A stretch of 64,000 bases of DNA from an uncultured Caulobacterales bacterium (GTDB lineage: Bacteria; Pseudomonadota; Alphaproteobacteria; Caulobacterales; Caulobacteraceae): positions 124,001 to 188,000 of the forward strand of contig CAISEP010000016.1 of the NCBI GenBank assembly GCA_903884425.1, written 5' to 3'. Shown in pieces: positions 26,495 to 36,479 of this stretch. The notes beneath the pieces are model-generated. The model was not told where the DNA came from. It saw only the letters and a list, made by a program, of their open reading frames with translations, and did no database searches. Positions within the stretch are counted from its first letter, which is position 1. Each line of letters begins with the position of its first letter. The position numbers and the translations under genes were made by a program.

Positions 26495-28018
26495 TCAGCT
26501 GGCGAGCCGCATCTGCCGCTTGCGTTCCACCGACGAGGGGATGCGCAGGGCCTCGCGGTACTTGGCCACGGTCCGCCGCGCGATCTCGATGCCGGAGGCC
26601 TTGAGGATCTCGACGATCCGGTCGTCGGACAGGACGCCCTCGTCCCCGTAGCGACCGTCGGCCTCCCCGTCGATCAGCTGCTTGATCTTGTGCCGCACGG
26701 ACTCCGCCGAATGGGCCTCGCCCCCGTCGGAGGAGGCGATGGAGGAGGTGAAGAAGAACTTCAGCTCGAACAGGCCCCGGGGCGTGGCGATGTACTTGTT
26801 GGAGGTCACCCGGCTGACGGTGGATTCGTGCATGCCGATGGCGTCGGCCACGGTCTTCAGGTTCAGGGGGCGCAGATGCTCGACCCCGAAGGCCAGGAAG
26901 GCGTCCTGCTGGCGGACGATCTCGCTGGACACCTTCAGGATGGTGCGGGCCCGCTGGTCCAGGCTCTTCACCAGCCAGTTGGCGGAGGCGAGGCAGTCGG
27001 ACACGAAGCTCTTCTCCGCCTCGGTCCGCGACGCCCGGGCCACCTGGGTGTGATAGCGCTGGTCCACCAGCAGCCGGGGCAGGGTGTCGCTGTTCAGGTC
27101 GATCCGCCAGCCGCCATAGCCGTCCTCGCGCACGAACACGTCGGGCACCACGGTCTGCACCGGGGTGGAGCCGAAGGCGGCACCGGGGCGCGGGGTCAGG
27201 CCCCGAAGCTCCGCGGCCATGTCCCGCAGGTCCTCGTCATCCACCCCGCAGATGCGGCGCAGGGCGGCGAAATCCCGCCTGGCCAGCAGGTCCAGGTGGT
27301 CCAGCAGGGCCTGCATGGCCGGGTCCAGCCGGTCGCGGTCGGCCAGTTGCAGCATCAGGCATTCGCGGACATCCCGGGCGAAGACGCCCACGGGATCGAA
27401 GCCCTGCAACTGCTTCAGCACGGCCTCCACCAGGGATTCGCTGCAGCCCAGGCGGGCGGCCACCTCCCCGGCTTCCAGGCGCAGATACCCCCCCTCGTCC
27501 ACCCCGTCGATCAGGATCACGGCAATGGCCCGCTCGGCGGGGGTCAGGCGCAGGACCTGCAGCTGTTCGGTGAGGTGATCGGCGAGGGTGAGCTCCCGGG
27601 TCAGAACCCCTTCGAGGCCGTCGGCCTCCATGTCCCCGCCGCCGCCGTTGCCGGCCCGGGACCAGTCCACCGTCCCGCCCACATCGGCGGCGGGCTGGGC
27701 GGCCCCGGCATCGCCGGTGGCATAGTCGCCGGGCGCGCAGTCGTGCACGTCGTCGGGGCGGGCGTCGAGCTCGGCCTCTGCCCGTCCGGGGGTCTCGGTC
27801 ATGGAATAGGTGTCGTCGCCGGAGACATCGTCCGACGGTTCCGCTGCCTCGCCTTGCGGCTCCTCGCGGGCCAGCAGCGGGTTCTTCTCCAGCTCCTGCT
27901 CGACGAAGACCTCGAGTTCGAGATTGGAGAGCTGCAGCAGCTTGATGGCCTGCTGCAGCTGCGGCGTGATGACCAGACTCTGGCCCTGCCGGAATTCTAG
28001 ACGCGCACCAAGCGCCAT
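26495..28018 (-). CDS. rpoN: RNA polymerase sigma-54 factor
   Basis: 507 residues. Region I is Gln/Leu-rich (QGQSLVITPQLQQAIKLLQLSNLELEVFVEQELEKNPLL), region II is acidic and variable, then come the core-binding domain and the C-terminal HTH plus RpoN box (ARRTVAKYREALRIPS). It directs polymerase to -24/-12 promoters and needs AAA+ activators such as FlbD, also in this window. It lies downstream of lptB on the same strand, the usual order, but hpf and ptsN, which often follow rpoN, are absent. Confidence 0.97.
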   Translation of the reverse strand: MALGARLEFRQGQSLVITPQLQQAIKLLQLSNLELEVFVEQELEKNPLLAREEPQGEAAEPSDDVSGDDTYSMTETPGRAEAELDARPDDVHDCAPGDYATGDAGAAQPAADVGGTVDWSRAGNGGGGDMEADGLEGVLTRELTLADHLTEQLQVLRLTPAERAIAVILIDGVDEGGYLRLEAGEVAARLGCSESLVEAVLKQLQGFDPVGVFARDVRECLMLQLADRDRLDPAMQALLDHLDLLARRDFAALRRICGVDDEDLRDMAAELRGLTPRPGAAFGSTPVQTVVPDVFVREDGYGGWRIDLNSDTLPRLLVDQRYHTQVARASRTEAEKSFVSDCLASANWLVKSLDQRARTILKVSSEIVRQQDAFLAFGVEHLRPLNLKTVADAIGMHESTVSRVTSNKYIATPRGLFELKFFFTSSIASSDGGEAHSAESVRHKIKQLIDGEADGRYGDEGVLSDDRIVEILKASGIEIARRTVAKYREALRIPSSVERKRQMRLAS

Positions 28019-28087
28019 GTCTGACGCGCCTCCCTGCCGGCCGACCGAATCGCTACGATCCCATCATCGGGGGCAAGGCATTAAGGT

Positions 28088-28891
28088 TCAGTTGAACGTG
28101 TCGCCCAGATAGACCCGGCGCACTTCCGGGTCGGCCAGCACGGCCTCCGGCGGCCCTTCGAACAGCACCTCGCCCGCATGGATGATCGAGGCCCGGTCGG
28201 TGATCTGCAGGGTCTCGCGCACATTGTGGTCGGTGATCAGCACGCCGATCCCCTGGGACTTCAGATAGCCGATGACGTCGCGGATATCGCTGATGGCCAG
28301 GGGGTCGATGCCGGCAAAGGGCTCGTCCAGCAGCATGAAGGCCGGTTCGGTGGCCAGCGCCCGGGCGATCTCGCAGCGCCGCCGCTCCCCCCCGGACAGG
28401 GCCGAGGCCGGGGCGTCCCGCAGATGCGAGATGTGCAGCTCCTCCAGCAGCCGCGCCACGGTGTTCCGCGCCGCGACGGGGTCCGGCTCGCGCATCTCCA
28501 CCACGGCCATGACGTTCTCCGCCACGCTCATCCCGCGGAAGATGGAGGCTTCCTGCGGCAGGTAGCCCACCCCCATCCGCGCCCGCTGGAACATGGGCAG
28601 GGGGGTGATGTCCTCCCCGTCCAGATAGATCGAGCCGTAGTCCGCCGGGATCAGGCCGGTGATCATGTAGAAGCAGGTGGTCTTGCCCGCACCATTGGGG
28701 CCGAGAAGGCCCACCACCTCGCCCCGGGACAGTTGCAGCGACACGCTGCGCACCACGGCCCGGGTCCCGAAGGACTTGCCGATCCGGTCCACGTGCAGAC
28801 CCGTGTCCGCGATCGCCACCGGCGCACCGGCCGGGGCCCGGTGATCCGGATCCGGCAGGGTGCTCAGCGAGGGAAGGGAGGTCTCGGCCAT
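28088..28891 (-). CDS. lptB: LPS export ABC transporter ATPase LptB
   Basis: 267 residues from ATG 28891; the track's 28990 start would overlap lptA. Walker A GPNGAGKTT, the LptB-type Q-loop GYLPQEASIFRG, signature LSGGERRRCEIARAL, Walker B FMLLDEPFAGIDP and switch TDHNVRET are all present. LptB powers extraction of LPS from the inner membrane by LptFG. The N-terminal extension (about 35 Pro/Ala-rich residues) is longer than in E. coli. Eight bases separate it from lptA. Confidence 0.96.
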   Translation of the reverse strand: MAETSLPSLSTLPDPDHRAPAGAPVAIADTGLHVDRIGKSFGTRAVVRSVSLQLSRGEVVGLLGPNGAGKTTCFYMITGLIPADYGSIYLDGEDITPLPMFQRARMGVGYLPQEASIFRGMSVAENVMAVVEMREPDPVAARNTVARLLEELHISHLRDAPASALSGGERRRCEIARALATEPAFMLLDEPFAGIDPLAISDIRDVIGYLKSQGIGVLITDHNVRETLQITDRASIIHAGEVLFEGPPEAVLADPEVRRVYLGDTFN

Positions 28892-28898
28892 GGGGCGG

Positions 28899-29528
28899 TC
28901 AGGGCTTGGCAGGGGCGGTGCCAGGCGCCGGGGCGGTGTTGGGGTAGAAGACCCCGCGGACCCGGCCCTTTTCCTGGTTGGTGGTGGCATAGAGGGTGGA
29001 ATGGCCGGTCTTCTGCTCGATCACCAGCTTCTCGCCCTTCACCACGTTCTTGTCCTGCACCATGACGACATTGCCGGTCATGGTGACCGTGTCGGCCACG
29101 GCGTCATAGGTGGCGTGGTTGCCCTGGGCCTTCTGGGTCTCGGTCACGAAATAGACCGGGCCCTCGGCCTCCATCCGCTGGATACGGCCCATTTCCGGCC
29201 CACCCGCCTGCTGCCGGGGCTGGCCGTTGTCGGCGAAGTAGACGGTCAGCCGGGGGGTGAGCAGCTTGTCGCCCCCCTGGATGGCGATGACATTGCCTTC
29301 GAAGACGGTGAGATGCTGCTGCTGGAAGGTCTCGTTGCGGTCAGAGGTGATGTCCACCGGCCCGCCCTCGTTGGAGAAGCCGAAACCACCCCCGCCGGCC
29401 TTGGCCTTCGAGGCCGGTGCCGCGGTTGCGGCGGCCCCGGCGGTCTGGGCCAGCAGCGGGCCCGCCGACAGCAGGAGGCCCCCGGCCGCCAGGGCCGACG
29501 CGATCCGGAGGGGGATACGGTTCATCAT
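28899..29528 (-). CDS. lptA: LPS transport periplasmic protein LptA
   Basis: 209 residues with a signal peptide (IASALAAGGLLLSAGPLLAQ) and the OstA/beta-jellyroll repeats: VDITSDRNETFQQQHLTVFEGNVIAIQGGDKLLTPRLTVYF, then ATYDAVADTVTMTGNVVMVQDKNVVKGEKLVIEQKTG. It bridges LptC and LptD in the periplasm. The C-terminus is Pro/Ala-rich. Its start overlaps the lptC stop by four bases. Confidence 0.93.
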   Translation of the reverse strand: MMNRIPLRIASALAAGGLLLSAGPLLAQTAGAAATAAPASKAKAGGGGFGFSNEGGPVDITSDRNETFQQQHLTVFEGNVIAIQGGDKLLTPRLTVYFADNGQPRQQAGGPEMGRIQRMEAEGPVYFVTETQKAQGNHATYDAVADTVTMTGNVVMVQDKNVVKGEKLVIEQKTGHSTLYATTNQEKGRVRGVFYPNTAPAPGTAPAKP

Positions 29529-30184
29529 CGCTGTTCCTGTTGATTCACCAGATGCGTGTGCACCTGGCCCACAAACACCACATGGTCGCCCTTGGAGTCC
29601 ACTGAATAGGTCTGGGCGTCCACATGCCCCATGGGACCGTCGCCGGTCACGGCCGTGTCGCCCCGGATCGTGTCCTGCTGGATGTTGATCTCCGCATGTT
29701 CGCTGACGAAGCGGTTGCCGGCTCCGTCGTCGAACACCACGTGCCCGCTCATGTACAGCATCTTGGTGTCGTCGAAATAGAGGCCGTTCCGACCGGTGAC
29801 CCGCCGGGGCTGCGGGCCGGTCTCGTTGGCCAGGGTCAGGTCCGGCAGGACCAGGGTCACCTTGTTCGGATCGGTCCCGTCCCGGGTCGCCTCCTTCGCC
29901 ACCAGGACGAAGGACCGGTCGTGTCCGTCCCGCCCGTGGAAGCGGGCATTGGACATGTGCACCGTACCCGCCGCCCCGCTGGCGGCGTTCAGCGCCGTCA
30001 GCACGGCCCGCACCCCGACCCAGCCCAGCAGCATGGCCACCAGCAGTCCCATGGCCGCCGGCAGGGCCCGCCGCAGGACGCGGATACGCTGCGACCGCCG
30101 CCGCCAGTGGGCGAGGGACGCCCGGCGCGCCCCCGGCCGTGCGGCGGGGGCGTCCGTGTCGGGCTCGGCCGCGGCGGCGTTCAT
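29525..30184 (-). CDS. lptC: LPS export system protein LptC
   Basis: 219 residues: a Pro/Arg-rich cytoplasmic leader, one membrane anchor (ALPAAMGLLVAMLLGWVGVRAVLTAL) and an LptC beta domain (MSNARFHGRDGHDRSFVLVAKEA, MLYMSGHVVFDDGAGNRFVSEHAEINI, GDTAVTGDGPMGHVDAQTYSV). It hands LPS from LptBFG to LptA. Position between rnd and lptA supports the call. Confidence 0.9.
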   Translation of the reverse strand: MNAAAAEPDTDAPAARPGARRASLAHWRRRSQRIRVLRRALPAAMGLLVAMLLGWVGVRAVLTALNAASGAAGTVHMSNARFHGRDGHDRSFVLVAKEATRDGTDPNKVTLVLPDLTLANETGPQPRRVTGRNGLYFDDTKMLYMSGHVVFDDGAGNRFVSEHAEINIQQDTIRGDTAVTGDGPMGHVDAQTYSVDSKGDHVVFVGQVHTHLVNQQEQR

Positions 30185-30193
30185 GTCCGGTCC

Positions 30194-30808
30194 TCAGCTA
30201 TGGGCGAAGATGTCGGCGTCTTCCCAGCCCGCCAGGTCCAGCCGGGCACGGGCGGGGAGGAAGTCGAAGCAGGCCTGGGCCAGGGCGTGACGCCCCTCCC
30301 GCAGCAGCATGTCGTCCAGCCGGGCCTTGAGGGCGTGCAGGTTCAGCACGTCGGACGCGGCATAGGCCTGCTGGTCCGCCGACAGGGTCGCCTGGCCCCA
30401 GTCGGAGCTCTGCTGCGCCTTGGAGATGTCGATGCCCAGCAGCTCCTTGGTCACGTCCTTCAGCCCGTGCCGGTCGGTATAGGTCCGCGCCAGCCGCGAG
30501 GCGATCTTGGTGCAATAGACCGGCGTGGTGTCCACCTTCAGGTGCAGGGCGAACATGGCGATGTCGAAGCGGCCGAAATGGAAGATCTTCAGCACCGCCG
30601 GATTGGTCAGCAGGGCCTTCAGGTTGGGGGCGTCATAGGTGGTGCGGTCGAGCTGCACGAGGTGGGCGTGGCCGTCTCCGGCGGAGAGCTGCACCACGCA
30701 CAGGGGGTCGCGGCCCAGGCGCAGGCCCATGGTCTCCGAATCCACGGCCACCGACGGGCCGAAGTCCAGGCCGTCCGGCAGGTCGCCCTTGTGCAGATAG
30801 ATGGTCAT
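30194..30808 (-). CDS. RNase D-type 3'-5' exonuclease
   Basis: 204 residues of the DEDDy nuclease fold: VAVDSETMGL (first Asp/Glu), FHFGRFDIAMF (second Asp) and QQAYAASDVLNLH (Tyr...Asp). It lacks the HRDC domains of full RNase D, so it is the short alphaproteobacterial form seen upstream of lptC. It probably trims structured RNA 3' ends. First gene of the run rnd-lptC-lptA-lptB-rpoN, with nine bases to lptC. Confidence 0.9.
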   Translation of the reverse strand: MTIYLHKGDLPDGLDFGPSVAVDSETMGLRLGRDPLCVVQLSAGDGHAHLVQLDRTTYDAPNLKALLTNPAVLKIFHFGRFDIAMFALHLKVDTTPVYCTKIASRLARTYTDRHGLKDVTKELLGIDISKAQQSSDWGQATLSADQQAYAASDVLNLHALKARLDDMLLREGRHALAQACFDFLPARARLDLAGWEDADIFAHS

Positions 30809-30860
30809 GGAACGCAGGGTCCTCCGGCCGGGGCGGGATCGTCAGGCAGCGCCTGTCGGC

Positions 30861-31791
30861 TTAGTCGCTCTGGCCGGTCAGGGCAACCTCGTCGGTGCCG
30901 AGGGCGGCCAGGCGCTCGAACAGCCAGCGCCCGGCAAGGCCCGCCGCCCGGTCCCGCCGCCGGACCACGCTGACCGGCAGGCGGGGCATGCGGTTGCGCC
31001 CGTCCCACGAGGCCGGATGCAGGCGCACCAGGCGGCCCGTCGCCAGGTCATCCTCGACAATGTGCAGGGGCATGCTGCCCCAGCCGAGCCCGGCCAGCAG
31101 CATGGACCGCTTGGCCCCCCGGGTCGGCCAGCCGCCAGGTCCGCCGGGCCGCCACCCCCCGGTCGGGGGTGCGCTCCCCGTCGGTGCGGGAGCTGACCAC
31201 CAGCTGCAGGTGATCGCGCAGGTCCTCCGGATGCAGCGGCCCGGACAGTGCCGCCAGGGGATGGCCCGGCGCCGCCACCACCACCAGGGCGATCTCCCCC
31301 ACCGGCCGGGCCAAAATCTGATCCGGTTCCACCTCGGGGGAGATGACGAGGCCCATGTCCGCCCGGCCGTCCAGCACGGCCCGCCGGGCGGCGTCCAGGC
31401 TCTCCACCTCGATCCGCGTCTGCACCGACGGATAGCGCCCCTGCAGCTCCGACAGCGCCCCCACCAGGCGGGACATGGGGAACATCGCCTCCACCACCAC
31501 CGTCAGCTCCGCCTCCAGCCCGGCGGACAGGCCGCCGGCGACGGCGTGGAAGCCGTCCACGGCCCCGAGGATCGCCTGGACGCAGGGCAGCAGCGCCCGG
31601 CCAGCCTCGCTGAGCACCGGGCGGTAGGCGCTGCGGTCGAACAGCTGAACGCCCGCCTCCGCCTCCAGCCCCTGGACGGCATAGGTCACCGCCGACTGGG
31701 CCCGGCCGAGGGCGCGGGCCGCCGCGGAGAAGCTGCCGGCCTCGACCACGGCCAGGAAGACCCGCAACTGCTCGACGGAAGGATCGGACAT
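30861..31791 (-). pseudogene. LysR-type transcriptional regulator interrupted by a one-base frameshift
   Basis: Two minus-strand frames together encode a normal LysR protein of about 309 residues. The first (31791 to about 31115) has the winged HTH (VEQLRVFLAVVEAGSFSAAARALGRAQSAVTYAVQGLEAE) and most of the effector domain, ending TWRLADP. The second (ORF 31103-30861) continues with LLAGLGWGSMPLHIVEDDLATGRLV, the standard LysR C-terminal pattern. The switch lies at a run of six C (31115-31120, plus strand); removing one base restores ...ADPGAKRSMLLAG. Unrepaired, translation ends at 31048. Divergent from a LigB-type dioxygenase, its likely target. Sequencing error in the homopolymer is the main alternative. 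Confidence 0.85.
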
Positions 31792-31793
31792 TC

Positions 31794-31810
31794 CATCTGT
31801 AAATCAGATG
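31794..31810. promoter_or_regulatory. LysR-type operator candidate (T-N11-A palindrome) between the LysR gene and the dioxygenase
   Basis: CATCTG-TAAAT-CAGATG is a perfect inverted repeat containing ATC-N9-GAT, the T-N11-A architecture of LysR boxes. It starts three bases from the LysR ATG, in the divergent intergenic region. GTATATAA at 31854-31861 is a plausible -10 region for the dioxygenase gene. Confidence 0.6.
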
Positions 31811-31894
31811 AAGATCATCACGTCTATCCCGGTTTTATGGATCGTGACGTGGCGTATATAAGTCGGTATCCGCGCCGCAGGAAATGATCGTCCC

Positions 31895-32728
31895 ATGGCT
31901 CCGTCCGCCTCGCACCGCCAGCCGACCCTGTTCATCCCCCACGGGGGCGGGCCGTGCTTCTTCATGGACCCGCCGCCCCAGGCCCCTCACCTGTGGGACG
32001 CCATGGCCGCCTATCTGCGCGGCCTGCTGGACGGCCTGCCGGAGCGCCCGAAGGCGATCCTGATGGTCTCCGGACACTGGGAGACCCCCGGTCCGACCCT
32101 GAACATCGCGCCGAACCCCGGCCTGCTGTTCGACTATTACGGCTTTCCGGAGCACACCTACCGCCTGACCTATCCCGCCCCCGGGGCCCCCTGGCTGGCC
32201 GGGCGGGTGACGGACCTGCTGACCGCCGCCGGAGAGACCGTGGCGACCGAGGCCGACCGGGGCTGGGACCACGGGGTGTTCATCCCGATGATGCTGATCC
32301 GGCCGCAGGCGGACATCCCGATCCTGCAGATGTCCCTGACCGCCGACCTGGACCCCGCCCGGCACCTGGCCATTGGCCGGGCGCTGGCCCCCCTGCGGGA
32401 CGAGGGCGTGCTGATCATCGGCAGCGGCATGAGCTATCACAATCTGCGGGAGTTCTTCGCCCCCCGGGCCGCGGAGGCGGCGGAGGCCTTCGACACCTGG
32501 CTGACCCGGGCGGCGCAGTTGCCGGACACGCGCGATACGGCCCTCGCCCACTGGGCGGAGGGACCCTCCGCCCGGGCCTGCCACCCGCGGGAGGAGCACC
32601 TGATCCCGATGATGGTGGCCGCCGGGGCCGCCGAGGGCGAACCCGGGCACCGCACCTTCAACGACCACATCTTCGCCAAGGCCATTTCGGGCTTCCAGTT
32701 CGGGGACCGCGTCCCCACCTCAGCCTGA
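31895..32728 (+). CDS. LigB-type extradiol dioxygenase (DODA / YgiD-like)
   Basis: 277 residues of the class III ring-opening dioxygenase family: TLFIPHGGGPCFFMD and MVSGHWETPG (metal-binding histidines), GWDHGVFIPMMLI (catalytic-site histidine), and HPREEHLIPMMVAAGAAEG. The closest described function is 4,5-DOPA extradiol dioxygenase, which cleaves catechols such as L-DOPA. Divergent from the frameshifted LysR regulator, a common arrangement for this family. An AGGAA precedes an earlier ATG at 31884; the start at 31895 keeps the family register. Confidence 0.9.
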   Translation: MAPSASHRQPTLFIPHGGGPCFFMDPPPQAPHLWDAMAAYLRGLLDGLPERPKAILMVSGHWETPGPTLNIAPNPGLLFDYYGFPEHTYRLTYPAPGAPWLAGRVTDLLTAAGETVATEADRGWDHGVFIPMMLIRPQADIPILQMSLTADLDPARHLAIGRALAPLRDEGVLIIGSGMSYHNLREFFAPRAAEAAEAFDTWLTRAAQLPDTRDTALAHWAEGPSARACHPREEHLIPMMVAAGAAEGEPGHRTFNDHIFAKAISGFQFGDRVPTSA

Positions 32729-32771
32729 CACCGTTTCGAATTCTTCCACCCACCCCACCAGAGGACCTTTC

Positions 32772-33380
32772 ATGAAGACCCTAGCCCTTGCCGCCGGCGC
32801 CGCCGCGCTTCTGCTGTCCACCACCGCCTTCGCCCAGATGGGTCCGAGCACCGACCCCGCCGCGGTGCAGGGCGGCAGCTTCAAGCTCGAGACCAGCCAT
32901 GCGCGGATCGTCTTCTCCCTGTCGCACATGGGCCTCTCCACCTGGTACGGCGACTTCTCCGGCGCCACGGGCACCCTGACCCTCGACCCGAAGGCCCCCG
33001 CCGCGTCGAGCCTGGAGGTGAGCATCCCGACGGCCAGCATCTCCACCACCAATGCGGTCCTGGACGGGGAACTGAAGGCCGCCGACTGGCTGGACGCCAC
33101 CCAGTTCCCGACCATCACCTTCAAGTCCACCAAGGTCACCCCGACGGGCCCGACCACGGCCCAGGTAACCGGCGACCTGACCCTGCACGGGGTCACCCGC
33201 CCGGTGACCCTCGACGCCACCTTCAAGGCGGCCGGCGGCAACATCATGACCAAGGCCTATACGGTGGGCTTCGAGGTGAAGGGCCACCTGAAGCGCAGCG
33301 ACTTCGGCGTGAAGAAGTACGTGCCGCTGATCGGCGACGACGTGGACGTGGTGATCAGCGCCCCCTTCGAGAAGAAGTAG
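32772..33380 (+). CDS. YceI family periplasmic lipid-binding protein
   Basis: 202 residues with a signal peptide (LALAAGAAALLLSTTAFA). The YceI lipocalin-like barrel is clear: FKLETSHARIVFSLSHMGLSTWYGDFSGATGTL, TQFPTITFKSTKVTPTG, QVTGDLTLHGVTRPVTLDATF and VKGHLKRSDFGVKKYVPLIGDDVDVVISAPF. Such proteins bind polyisoprenoids or other amphiphiles in the periplasm. GAGGACC sits ahead of the ATG. Confidence 0.93.
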   Translation: MKTLALAAGAAALLLSTTAFAQMGPSTDPAAVQGGSFKLETSHARIVFSLSHMGLSTWYGDFSGATGTLTLDPKAPAASSLEVSIPTASISTTNAVLDGELKAADWLDATQFPTITFKSTKVTPTGPTTAQVTGDLTLHGVTRPVTLDATFKAAGGNIMTKAYTVGFEVKGHLKRSDFGVKKYVPLIGDDVDVVISAPFEKK

Positions 33381-33408
33381 GTTTTTTCCGGTCGGACTCC
33401 CGCGGGGC

Positions 33409-33422
33409 TTGACCCAGGTCAT
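33409..33422. promoter_or_regulatory. FNR/FixK-type box candidate upstream of the CoA-transferase gene
   Basis: TTGACCCAGGTCAT matches the TTGAN-N4-NTCAA consensus of FNR/FixK regulators at all but the last base, with perfect inner symmetry (TGACC-CA-GGTCA). It lies in the loop of a longer 8+8 inverted repeat, CGCGGGGC (33401-33408) / GCCCCGCG (33424-33431), and about 85 bases before the next ATG. Confidence 0.5.
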
Positions 33423-33455
33423 GGCCCCGCGAGACGTTCCGGGGCATCGGGATGA

Positions 33456-35018
<1,563 letters not shown>

Positions 35019-35024
35019 CGCGCC

Positions 35025-36284
35025 TCACTTCGCGGGCGGCTTGGCCCCGTAGGTCTCGATCAGCCGGGCCAGCACATAGAGCCGCTCACTGTAGCTTGCG
35101 AGGTCGAGGGTCTCGTTCGGCGTGTGCGCGCCGCTGCCGGTGGCACCCAGCCCGTCCAGGGTGGGCGTGCCCGCCTCGTCCGCCAGCGCCGATTCCGACG
35201 CCCCGCCATTGCCGTAGAGCCGGTAGGTGCCCCCGTTGAACTCCGCCCGGGCCCTGTTGGCCTCGGCCGCCACCCGCAGCACCCGGTCATTGGCCACCAG
35301 CGGCGGGAAGGTCGGCGCATAGCTGATGCTCACCGTGGTGTCGGGAACCTCGGTCTGGGCGGCATTGGCCCGGGCCCTGGCCCCGACGCTCTCCATCTCC
35401 TCCACGGTGCGGCCGCGGACATTGAGGGTGGCCTCGGCATAGTCCGGAATGATGTTGTCCCGGCTGCCCCCCTTCAGCAGGGTGAGGTTGACGGTGATGT
35501 GCTCGCCGGACCGGGGGAAGGCCGCTTCCATCATCCGGATCTGGTGCATCAGCTCGTCCCCGGCGTTGCGGCCGTTCTGCGGCTCCATCCCCGCATGGGC
35601 GGACCGGCCCCGGACCTGGATCACCAACTTGGCCGAGGACTTGCGCCAGACGGTCAGGGTGTCGGGATATTCCGGCTCGAGGTTGAACTCCACGTCATGT
35701 TCTCGCACCAGCCGCTCGATCAGCTTGCGCGCGCCGGGGGAGCCGCGCTCCTCGCTGGTCTCCACCAGGAAGGTGATCTTCCCATAGTCCGTCCGCTTCA
35801 GGTCATGCAGCAGCTGCAGGGCGGTGAGGCCGGTGACCACGCCGCCCTTCTCGTCCATCACCCCGGGGCCAGAGGCCGTGTCCCCCACCACCTTGAAGGG
35901 CCGCTTCGCCGCCTCCCCGTCCTCCAGCACGGTGTCGATGTGGCCGATCAGCAGGACCCGGCCCTTGCCCTTGCCGGTGAAGCTGGCCACCAGGTTCGAC
36001 GGCAGGCCGGGCACCTCGGCGGGGGCGAGCTCCACCGCCGCGCCCATGGCCTTCAGACGCTCCGCCAGGATCGCCTGGATCTTCTCGCCCCCCGCCACAT
36101 TGCCGGTGCCCGAGTCGATGTCGACGATCTGTTCCAGCAGGGCGAGTTCCGAGGCCCTGGCGGCGGTGGCGGCGGCCTTCAGGCGCGCATCCGGGTGGGC
36201 ACGCTCGGCCCCGCTGACCGGTCCGGCCAGCATCAGGGCGGCCGCGGAGACGGCGAGGGAGATGGAACCGGGCAGACGGATCAT
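35025..36284 (-). CDS. M20 family metallopeptidase, glutamate carboxypeptidase-like, exported
   Basis: 419 residues from ATG 36284; the track's longer start is antisense to the next gene. Signal peptide ISLAVSAAALMLAGPVSGA. The M20 zinc site is present: HIDTV (His, general-base support), MDEKGG (bridging Asp), TSEERGSPG (catalytic Glu and ligand), EPE, and a C-terminal GAHTPNE with the last histidine. Dimerisation domain from about VIQVRGRSAHAGMEPQNG. CPG2-type enzymes remove C-terminal glutamate from folates or peptides in the periplasm. Stop-to-stop gap with the CoA-transferase is six bases. Confidence 0.92.
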   Translation of the reverse strand: MIRLPGSISLAVSAAALMLAGPVSGAERAHPDARLKAAATAARASELALLEQIVDIDSGTGNVAGGEKIQAILAERLKAMGAAVELAPAEVPGLPSNLVASFTGKGKGRVLLIGHIDTVLEDGEAAKRPFKVVGDTASGPGVMDEKGGVVTGLTALQLLHDLKRTDYGKITFLVETSEERGSPGARKLIERLVREHDVEFNLEPEYPDTLTVWRKSSAKLVIQVRGRSAHAGMEPQNGRNAGDELMHQIRMMEAAFPRSGEHITVNLTLLKGGSRDNIIPDYAEATLNVRGRTVEEMESVGARARANAAQTEVPDTTVSISYAPTFPPLVANDRVLRVAAEANRARAEFNGGTYRLYGNGGASESALADEAGTPTLDGLGATGSGAHTPNETLDLASYSERLYVLARLIETYGAKPPAK

Positions 36285-36479
36285 CGAGGGGCACTCCAGC
36301 TTGCGGCGTCCCGCCGTTCTAGCATCTGTCATCCGTCTGTCGCCCGGGAAAGCGGCGGTGGCTTCTGGAAAGCCCGGGAACGGCCCTCCTTCGTTGCGCG
36401 GTTTCGTCCCATCGTCTATCGACGGGCTGTTCCCGCGGCCGATCCCGCGGCGGGACCGGCAACGGCATCGAGGTTGACC

